Source of the DNA: Thermoplasmata archaeon
GTDB taxonomy: Archaea > Thermoplasmatota > Thermoplasmata > Lutacidiplasmatales > UBA184
DNA: 36,077 bases
NCBI GenBank assembly: GCA_021819135.1
Contig: JAKASE010000022.1
Location: 1 to 36,077, forward strand
Direction: 5' to 3'
Shown here: positions 30,169 through 36,077 of the stretch, one piece after another
Position numbering within the stretch: position 1 is the first letter of the stretch
Layout: each line of letters begins with the position of its first letter
Notes under the pieces: generated by a model
The model's database searches: none
The model's input: the letters and a program-made list of their open reading frames with translations, nothing else
Told to the model about the DNA's origin: nothing
Position numbers and translations under genes: made by a program

Positions 30169-30219
30169 GATCGCCGGCCCTGTCCGCACCTATTTCGGGA
30201 GGCCCGCCCTCCGGGCGTC

Positions 30220-31305
30220 GTGCGGCGGGCCGCGACCATCACGCTCACTCCCTTCGAGCGGACTCAGCTCGAGTCCTGGCTCGTCCTCCGACCGCCATCC
30301 CCCCGACTCGCGGTGCGGGCGCAGATTGTGCTCGAGGCTGCGAACGGGCTCGCGAACGGGGAGATCGCGCGCCGGCTGAGGGTACACCCCGAGACGGTCG
30401 GGCGCTGGCGGCAGCGCTACGCCATCGTCGGTCTCGAGGGGATCCGCCGGGACGCGCCGCGGGGCGGCCTGCGTACGATCTCGGCCTCGATCCTCGCGGA
30501 CCGGATCGTGCGGGCCACGGTCGAGCGGCGGGCGGCCGGCGGGCCTCCGTGGACGACCCGAACCCTCGCCCGGACGCTCGGCGTCAATCACATGCTGGTG
30601 CATCGGGTCTGGGCGGCTCGGGGCCTGGCACCGGCGCGGGCCGGGGATTCCCGGTCCGAGGCACGCCCGGCCGATGTGTCCAGCGCCCCGAAGCGGGTCG
30701 AGCTGCTCGGTCTCTACGTGGGGCGTCCGGCGAGCGCGGTCGTCTTCGGTCTCGGTTCCCGTTCCGCGGACCCGGCACCATCGGCCGAACCCTCATCGGA
30801 TATCGACCTCTCCCACGGGTACGAGGTGCCGGAGGATCCCCAGCCGTCGTCGGTCCTTCTCGAGCTCCTCTCTCGGGTCGAGCAGACCCAGCCTCCCCCG
30901 TTCGTCGGCCCCGGTCGTTCCGTCCAGGAGCTCCTGGTGTTCCTGCGACGCGTGGACGAGACCGCCGGTCCGCTCCTGACCGAGCTCCGGGTCATCTTCG
31001 ACCGGCCGTTCGAGGTCCTTCCCGAGAGGGTCCTGGCCTGGCTGCTCGTGCACCCCCGGCTCCGTGCTTCCAGTCCGGCGCCGGGCGTCGGCTGGAGCGG
31101 GGAGGCGCAGAGCTGGCTCACCTCGGTGGCCCGCACGCCGCTCTCCCCCGAAAGCGTCTCCGACGTCCGAGTCCTCGCGGAGCGGGCGATGCGGAGCGAG
31201 CTCCGTCATCGCTCGTTCTCGTGGACCCCCAGCAGCGCGGCGGCGCTCATCCAGACACCGTCCGGGCCCCGCCCGACCGCCCGCCGCGCGGGTCCCTCGT
31301 CCTGA
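30220..31305 (+). CDS. IS630-derived protein with degraded transposase active site
   Basis: A 361-residue intact frame. Residues ~10-125 match the DNA-binding half of IS630-family transposases: LTPFERTQLESW, RAQIVLEAANGLANGEIARRLRVHPETVGRWRQRYAIVGLEGIRRDAPRGG, then WTTRTLARTLGVNHMLVHRVWAARGL. The second half still follows the DDE domain: VELLGLYVGRPASAVVFGLGSRS, then LRVIFDRPFEVLPERVLAWLLVHPRLR and WSGEAQSWL. The first catalytic Asp (SVDEKSQ in active members) has become GLGSRS, and the final Glu (NxVERFF) is not visible. The frame is otherwise full length without frameshifts. No terminal repeats flank it. It looks like a domesticated DNA-binding protein. GTG 30220 lies ~26 bases after a CTATTT box. 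Confidence 0.7.
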   Translation: MRRAATITLTPFERTQLESWLVLRPPSPRLAVRAQIVLEAANGLANGEIARRLRVHPETVGRWRQRYAIVGLEGIRRDAPRGGLRTISASILADRIVRATVERRAAGGPPWTTRTLARTLGVNHMLVHRVWAARGLAPARAGDSRSEARPADVSSAPKRVELLGLYVGRPASAVVFGLGSRSADPAPSAEPSSDIDLSHGYEVPEDPQPSSVLLELLSRVEQTQPPPFVGPGRSVQELLVFLRRVDETAGPLLTELRVIFDRPFEVLPERVLAWLLVHPRLRASSPAPGVGWSGEAQSWLTSVARTPLSPESVSDVRVLAERAMRSELRHRSFSWTPSSAAALIQTPSGPRPTARRAGPSS

Positions 31306-31311
31306 CGGCCG

Positions 31312-34300
31312 GTGCACGAAGTTCTTTCTAGCGCCTTCCCATCGGGTCGATGGGGGATCCTCTTGCGGCCCGCCGGACGGCCCTCCCGTAGATCGAGCGT
31401 GTTTCTGGCGGTGGGGTGTATTGTGGTTGTCTTCGGGCTCACGGCGGGCGGTCTCGGTTCCGCTCAGGGTTTCTTCCCGGTCGTCACCGGACTTCCGCCG
31501 GTGCCAAGCCATCCGGGGTCACCCGAAACAAGCGTGACCTCCGGGGGGTCTGCCCGAGCCGTTTCGAGGCTCGCGAGCGCCGGGACATCCTGCAACATTT
31601 CGCTGCAATCCACGGACCCGATGCGGATCGATCAAGCCGAAGTACCCGACTCTCTCGACCCGGCCGTCTCGTTCAGCACGCCGGGTTGGGCGGCCGTCCA
31701 GCAGGTCTATCAGGGTCTCGTGAACTACAACGGTTCGAGCGACACGACCTTCCTTCCCGTGCTGGCCAAGACCTGGACGGAGTCCTACGATTCGGTTACC
31801 GGCTTCTCGAGCTACAGCTTCTCGTTGCGCGGGGGCGTCCACTTCTCGAACGGGGACCCGTACAACGCCTACGTCCAGTGGTACAGCCTCTACCGGAGCC
31901 TTCTCCTGGAACAGGGTCCGCAATTCATCCTCGAGCAGAACTTCTACTCGACCAACTTCAGCGCGACGAACCCGCTCAGCTACTACTCCAACCTCTCCGC
32001 AGTTCAAGCCGCGAACACCACGCTGGTCTCGGACCTCAACTCGTGGGACTTCTTCTCCCCGAATCCGGGCGAAATCGCCCTGATGGAACTGCCGGACCAA
32101 TCGTTCCAGGTGATCAACAACCTGACGATCCAGCTGAACCTCGGGTATGGCTACCTCGCGAGCAACTACACCTACCTCCTCGCCTCGATCTCCGCGCCGA
32201 CCTCCTACGCCGTCGACCCTGGGTGGGTCGATGCGCACGGCGGCATCGTGGAGGGCCTGGAGAACCCCTACCTATCGACGAACACGCTCGGGACCGGCCA
32301 GTACCTTCTGTCGAACTACCACGGGATCGTGGGGGGCGGCTACAACCTCACCCCCGATCCGGGCTACTGGGGCTCGGCCGCGGCGCGCACCGAACCGTGG
32401 AACAGCATGTTGCCGCCCGCGAACACCTCGATCGACATCACCTTCCAAGGCAGTACGGCGGTCACGATCAACGACCTGAAGACCGGCGCCGTAGCGGAGG
32501 CGTCGTTCGCCTCCCTCGATCCGTCGACGGTGCTGCAGCTGGAAGGAAACCCGTGTATCCAGGTCCAGGCGCTTCCGACGGTCTACGGCGCCACAAGCGG
32601 CTCGTGGTGGATCTACCTCGACCAGGACCAGTACCCGTTCAGCAATCTCTCGGTCCGGGAGGCGATCGCGCACGCGATCAACTACACCCAGGTCATCCAG
32701 CAGGCGTTCGGGGGCTACGGGTCCCCGTGGGTGGGACCGGTGCCGCCCGGGTACCCGTACTACGACCCACCGGGCCTGCCGGCCTATTCGTACGACCTCA
32801 CCCTTGCGAAGGAGGAGATCGCGAACTCTCCTTGCGCGAACAATGCCTGCGCCGGATTGTCGTTCAACTACGAGTACCTCGACATCGGGACCCCCTGGGC
32901 GTCCACGGCGCAGCTCCTGAAGAGCGACCTCGCCCAGATCGGGATCACGATCGCTCCGGTGGGGATTTCGCTCGGTCAGTTGTACACGGAGCAGACGATC
33001 AACCCGACGACAGGGGTCTGCACTTCGGCGACCTCAACCAATGGCGGTCCCTTCTACATCGGCCAAGAGTTCTACACGTCCGACTACATCTCACCCGACG
33101 ACTGGTCACAGGTCGACGCGGCCAGCTTTGGGAGCGCCAACATGTGCATGGCCCATTACGCGAACGCGACGATGGACTCGCTGGTCATAGACGCCGCGGC
33201 CGAGTCGAACCCCGCGACGCTCACGACAGATTATGCCCAGATGACGAGTATGCTCTACCAGAACTACTCGGAACTCTGGCTCATCGTCCCGACCGAGTTC
33301 GCGATCTATAGCCCCTTCGTGCACGGGATGGTCCAGAACCCGATGGGGTGTGCGCAACCCTCCGCGATACTGTTCAATACGCAATGGGCGAAGAACCCCC
33401 CTACCGCGAACAACTATCCCGTGACCTTCACCCAAACGGGACTGCCCGGCGGAACGGATTGGTCCGTGACGCTGAGCCGGACGACCAACTCGTCCACGAC
33501 ACCGGCCATTGGTTTCGTCGCTCCGAACGGAACGTACCCGTACGGTATCGCGGCGATCCCGGGCTACGCGGCCAACCCCTCTTCCGGGTCCCTAACGGTC
33601 AGCGGGACAACGGTGACGGTAGCGATTGCCTTCACGCGAATCCCTGCCGGCCACTATTCGGTCACGTTCACCGAGACTGGCCTTCCCACGGGTACGACAT
33701 GGTCGGTGATCCTCAACGGTTCCGCTCAGTCTTCCCTGTCGAACGGGATCGGCTTCAGCGAGCCGAACGGGAGCTATCCCTACAGCATCCCGGCGGTTTC
33801 GGGATACCTTGCGAGTCCGTCGGCCGGATCGATTACGGTCGCGGGAGGCGCCATTGCCCAAGGCATTTCCTTTACGGCGATTCCGCTGGGACAGTATGTT
33901 GTTTCGTTCGACGAGACGGGCTTACCCACCGGCACGGCTTGGTCGGTGACGCTCAACGGAACCAGCCACAGTTCGTCGAGCGCGACGTTGACCTTCACCG
34001 AGCCGAACGGGTCGTATCCGTTCACCGTCGGTACGGTGGCAGGGTACCGCGCATCCCCCGCCTCCGGTTCGACTACCGTATCCGGCTCCGCCGTAAGTGT
34101 GGCGATAGCCTTCGCCGCCGCGCCTCCCACGAAGTATGCCATCACGTTCGTGGAGTCCGGTCTGCCGAGCGGGACGACGTGGTCCGTGACCCTTAACGGA
34201 AGCGGTCAGAGCTCCACGACGAGCTCCATCGTGTTCAGCGAGTCGAACGACACCTACCCCTACACGATCGGAAGCGTCTCGGGGTACAGCTCGAACGTGA

Positions 34301-34542
34301 CCTCGGGGTCTGTGCCGGTGGCGGGGTCGCCCAAGACCATCTCGATCGGCTTCACCTCGACCACGAGCAGCGGTTCGTCCTCGGGCGGGTTGAGTACGAC
34401 CGACCGGGTCATCATCGGCCTGGTGATCGCGGCCGCGGTGGTCGCGGGGATCGTGGTGGCGACGCGGCGGAAGAGACCGGGCACGAGCATGCCTCCTCCG
34501 CCGCAGGTAACGCCTCCTCCCCCGCCCTCCGGACCGGCCTGA
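31312..34542 (+). CDS. Surface-anchored family-5 solute-binding protein with four 80-residue repeats
   Basis: A 1076-residue exported protein. A basic stretch and hydrophobic segment (RRSSVFLAVGCIVVVFGLTAGG, ~25-47) form the signal. Residues ~95-700 are an SBP_bac_5 domain (oligopeptide/nickel-binding, DppA/OppA type): VPDSLDPAVSFSTPGWAAVQQVYQGL, YSFSLRGGVHFSNGDP, NLSVREAIAHAINYTQVI. Residues ~702-1021 are four repeats of exactly 80 residues, each with a VTF.ETGLP.GT.WSVTLNG core. A C-terminal membrane helix (VIIGLVIAAAVVAGIVVA, ~1032-1049) and a basic, Pro-rich tail anchor it in the membrane. It presumably captures peptides, with the repeats as a stalk or envelope-binding spacer. No OppBCDF-type transporter is adjacent. 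GTG 31312 is used; TTG 31363 would also keep the signal sequence. Confidence 0.87.
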   Translation: MHEVLSSAFPSGRWGILLRPAGRPSRRSSVFLAVGCIVVVFGLTAGGLGSAQGFFPVVTGLPPVPSHPGSPETSVTSGGSARAVSRLASAGTSCNISLQSTDPMRIDQAEVPDSLDPAVSFSTPGWAAVQQVYQGLVNYNGSSDTTFLPVLAKTWTESYDSVTGFSSYSFSLRGGVHFSNGDPYNAYVQWYSLYRSLLLEQGPQFILEQNFYSTNFSATNPLSYYSNLSAVQAANTTLVSDLNSWDFFSPNPGEIALMELPDQSFQVINNLTIQLNLGYGYLASNYTYLLASISAPTSYAVDPGWVDAHGGIVEGLENPYLSTNTLGTGQYLLSNYHGIVGGGYNLTPDPGYWGSAAARTEPWNSMLPPANTSIDITFQGSTAVTINDLKTGAVAEASFASLDPSTVLQLEGNPCIQVQALPTVYGATSGSWWIYLDQDQYPFSNLSVREAIAHAINYTQVIQQAFGGYGSPWVGPVPPGYPYYDPPGLPAYSYDLTLAKEEIANSPCANNACAGLSFNYEYLDIGTPWASTAQLLKSDLAQIGITIAPVGISLGQLYTEQTINPTTGVCTSATSTNGGPFYIGQEFYTSDYISPDDWSQVDAASFGSANMCMAHYANATMDSLVIDAAAESNPATLTTDYAQMTSMLYQNYSELWLIVPTEFAIYSPFVHGMVQNPMGCAQPSAILFNTQWAKNPPTANNYPVTFTQTGLPGGTDWSVTLSRTTNSSTTPAIGFVAPNGTYPYGIAAIPGYAANPSSGSLTVSGTTVTVAIAFTRIPAGHYSVTFTETGLPTGTTWSVILNGSAQSSLSNGIGFSEPNGSYPYSIPAVSGYLASPSAGSITVAGGAIAQGISFTAIPLGQYVVSFDETGLPTGTAWSVTLNGTSHSSSSATLTFTEPNGSYPFTVGTVAGYRASPASGSTTVSGSAVSVAIAFAAAPPTKYAITFVESGLPSGTTWSVTLNGSGQSSTTSSIVFSESNDTYPYTIGSVSGYSSNVTSGSVPVAGSPKTISIGFTSTTSSGSSSGGLSTTDRVIIGLVIAAAVVAGIVVATRRKRPGTSMPPPPQVTPPPPPSGPA
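33415..34374 (+). repeat. Four tandem 240-bp repeats in the solute-binding protein gene
   Basis: Repeat units start at the same Tyr codon at 33415, 33655, 33895 and 34135: a period of exactly 240 bases (80 codons). Protein copies share the ETGLPxGTxWSVTLNG, EPNGSYPYxI and GYxASPxSGS motifs, while the DNA has diverged at many third positions. They are old duplications kept in register. Confidence 0.9.
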
Positions 34543-34918
34543 GCGATAGGGCCCTCTTCCTCAGAACCCTTCGCGTCTCGGGGTCTCTGCGGCGGCCCCG
34601 AACATGACCTCGTACCGGCGGAACACGAAGTTCCGACGCTTTCTTCTTGACACCTGGCGTAGGGCGGAGAGAGTGCCCCTCGTTACTGAGCCTGGTTCCT
34701 CACCTCATCGGGGTCGCGCGCCACGAAGAGAGACCGCGTCCACGCGATCCTCGCCCGGGACAGCACAGGTCGAACCAGCCCATGAGCGACCCGAGAGGGC
34801 CCCCAGGACAGCCACGAGGGAAACCACCTATCGCTGCGCTAGGCGACGCGAAGTTCGGTCGCGGCGAAGAGGTCTCGAGCGTGCTTCCAGGCCGAAATGG
34901 GGTCGGGTGACGCCGGAA
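34543..34918. other. Intergenic region between convergent genes
   Basis: 376 bases between the solute-binding protein gene and the convergent hypothetical gene. I see no credible gene, promoter or strong hairpin. Confidence 0.5.
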
Positions 34919-35323
34919 TCACTTCCTCGCGAACGCCTTGATCACGACCTCGCCGGATTCCGGGTTGAAGGTCCCCTCGAACCGGCCCTGGGTGGAGTTG
35001 AGCCAGTTCAGTCTCCGCGATCCCGTCAGAAAGCTCTCGGTCCCCTGAACCTGCATGGTCGTCGAATTGACCAGTTTCGAGCTGCCCTTCAAGGGGATCA
35101 TAACGGTCTCACCGTCGGACGTCAGGTCGACGATCCGCCCCTCAAATTCCCCGCTTCCGTCCGGCCGGAGCAATGCTTCGACCGTCTCGATTCGGGTCGC
35201 GTCGTACTTGCCTTTCACTTGTCCCTGGAAGTTGTAGGCGATCCGCACGCCCATGGGCGTGAATTCCTTCACGGTCGCTGTGGTGGTCCTTTCCCGGGCT
35301 TCAAAGAGGAGCTCTTCTGGCAT
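34919..35323 (-). CDS. 134-residue beta-rich hypothetical protein
   Basis: A soluble protein beginning MPEELLFEARERTTTATVKE. The body alternates beta strands: GVRIAYNFQGQVKGKYDATRIETVEALLRPDGSGEFEGRIVDLT, GETVMIPLKGSSK, TMQVQGTESFLTGSRRLNWLN, GRFEGTFNPESGEVVIKAFARK. The pattern (G-x-G.. F.G, ...G.F.G..) suggests a small beta-barrel of the lipocalin/DUF3224 kind. I do not recognise the family firmly. ATG 35323 follows AGGAGG at about 13 bases; the upstream frame extension is low-complexity and unlikely to be translated. Archaeal and bacterial relatives, if of this kind, are of unknown function. Confidence 0.7.
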   Translation of the reverse strand: MPEELLFEARERTTTATVKEFTPMGVRIAYNFQGQVKGKYDATRIETVEALLRPDGSGEFEGRIVDLTSDGETVMIPLKGSSKLVNSTTMQVQGTESFLTGSRRLNWLNSTQGRFEGTFNPESGEVVIKAFARK

Positions 35324-36001
35324 GGTCTTCAGACCCTCCTTTTCCCCTCGGCTGCGGCCAGGAATCGATGATTGATAGCGGTACCGGCCGCGAGCCAGAA
35401 TTCCGGCTCTCGGAGATGCCTCCGAGTTCCCTGGCGCTCTGAAGAGAATTGGCCCCTGAGACCACCGGAAAGCCACTCCGCGGACAGGACACCATCCGGC
35501 CCCATCCGGGTTCGGTGTTCTGTCCGCGGCAGTCCGGGGGCATGGCCCGCGTGCTTCTGCTCGAAGTGTGGGGCCCGCCCCTAACGCGGAAGGGAGACCG
35601 GCTTCCAGGCGCATGCTCCCCGATGGACTTTGGCAACTTCCCTGCATGAACCAGGGGGAAGGTACGGACCTTGGACCCGCCCTCGGACCGGCTCCCTCGG
35701 AACGGGATCGCCGTCGAGTCGGTGCTTACCGGCGCCTGCGTTCTCCCGCCCGACGCCGCGGTGGTCGGCATCCTCTCCTCGGTGATCATCGGTCGGGCGG
35801 CCCTGCCGGGCGCCGCCCCGGTTTCGGCAGCTCCTCCGCGTTCGGAGCCATCGGACCTGAGCTCAGCGTCGCGGCGACGGCCCCGGAAAAGTGGCTCGAT
35901 CCCTTGTGGCGGGTCGAGCGGAGAACCGTTCAACCCCCGCGACGAACTGGTCTAATAGTCCTGCAGTGCTGGGCGCCCCCGGACGGAGATCCCTCCCTGA
36001 T
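35324..36001. other. 678-base intergenic region with one strong hairpin
   Basis: No credible gene; overlapping frames on both strands are Pro/Arg/Ser-rich. It holds the inverted repeat at 35478-35529 and, near its right end, a TATA-like TCTAATAG (about 35951-35958) that may be the tRNA promoter. Confidence 0.5.
35478..35529. repeat. 16-bp inverted repeat forming a long hairpin
   Basis: CCGCGGACAGGACACC (35478-35493) and GGTGTTCTGTCCGCGG (35514-35529) are complementary at 15 of 16 positions; the exception would be a G-U pair in plus-strand RNA. The 20-base loop contains two ATCCGG copies. It lies ~155 bases upstream of the 35323 start and 470 bases before the tRNA, and may be a small RNA, a terminator for an unseen transcript or a remnant of a mobile element. 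Confidence 0.65.
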
Positions 36002-36076
36002 GGGCCCATAGCTTAGTTTGGCTGGAGCACCCGGCTGATAACCGGGAGGTCGTCGGTTCAAATCCGACTGGGCCCA
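36002..36076 (+). tRNA. tRNA-Ile (GAT)
   Basis: Cloverleaf is complete: acceptor GGGCCCA/TGGGCCC, D arm TAGCTTAGTTTGGCTGGAGC, anticodon stem CCCGG/CCGGG with loop CTGATAA (anticodon GAT), T arm GTCGG-TTCAAAT-CCGAC, discriminator A at 36076. No intron; CCA is not encoded (next base T, window end). Confidence 0.96.
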
Positions 36077-36077
36077 T

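Noticed and set aside
28474-30189. A 571-codon minus-strand open frame opposite the two permeases
   Set aside because: Its translation is an Arg/Glu/Asp/His-rich antisense of membrane-protein codons; the permeases on the plus strand carry clear ABC-2 motifs.
30220-31305. An active insertion sequence
   Set aside because: Catalytic residues are lost and I find no terminal inverted repeats or target duplication around the gene.
35671-35955. A 94-codon plus-strand frame before tRNA-Ile
   Set aside because: It is Pro/Arg/Ser-rich, without motifs or a good start signal, in a gene-free stretch.

Overview
The window looks like a chromosomal segment of a GC-rich archaeon, most probably a Thermoplasmatota (Thermoplasmata-type) lineage. 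The evidence: TATA boxes sit about 26-33 bases before many starts, several genes look leaderless (GTG or ATG at the expected transcription start), the tRNA-Ile does not encode CCA, the gene set contains a lipoate-dependent 2-oxoacid dehydrogenase complex as in Thermoplasma, and a large cell-surface protein carries the 'ETGLPxGTxWSVTLNG' repeats common in Thermoplasmata secreted proteins. The lineage assignment is inference; no rRNA is present.

Layout. 1-9.5 kb: a DUF998 membrane protein; a 2-hydroxyacid dehydrogenase with a benzoylformate-decarboxylase-like ThDP enzyme; a NUDIX hydrolase; a 14-TM MFS exporter; a VIT1-type transporter; a small zinc protein divergent from a SufR-like iron-sulfur regulator, which is overlapped by an SDR and a QueA homologue. 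9.5-13.3 kb: a secreted beta-helix protein, an HsdR-N-like nuclease-fold protein and an NAD(P)-binding epimerase-like protein. 13.3-26.8 kb: a minus-strand operon for a 2-oxoacid dehydrogenase complex, E1alpha-E1beta-E2-(insertion)-second E1alpha-E3-LipB.

The most notable feature is a 6.86-kb integrated element (16478-23340) inside that operon, between E2 and the second E1alpha. It is bounded by a perfect 16-bp direct repeat that forms the last codons of E2. The element supplies a replacement 3' end and stop codon for E2, so both flanking proteins stay intact while an ancestral ATGA stop/start overlap between them was split. It encodes a tyrosine recombinase next to the right att site, a serine recombinase, several small zinc-finger proteins, small membrane proteins, a run of unrecognised proteins (possibly structural) and a decayed DNA-binding gene. 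I do not recognise it as a described element family.

26.8-36 kb: a MOSC protein, an ABC-2 export system (ATPase plus two permeases), a full-length IS630-derived protein that has lost catalytic residues, a 1075-residue surface-anchored family-5 solute-binding protein with four exact 80-residue repeats, a small beta-rich hypothetical protein, a strong hairpin of unknown role, and tRNA-Ile(GAT) at the right edge.
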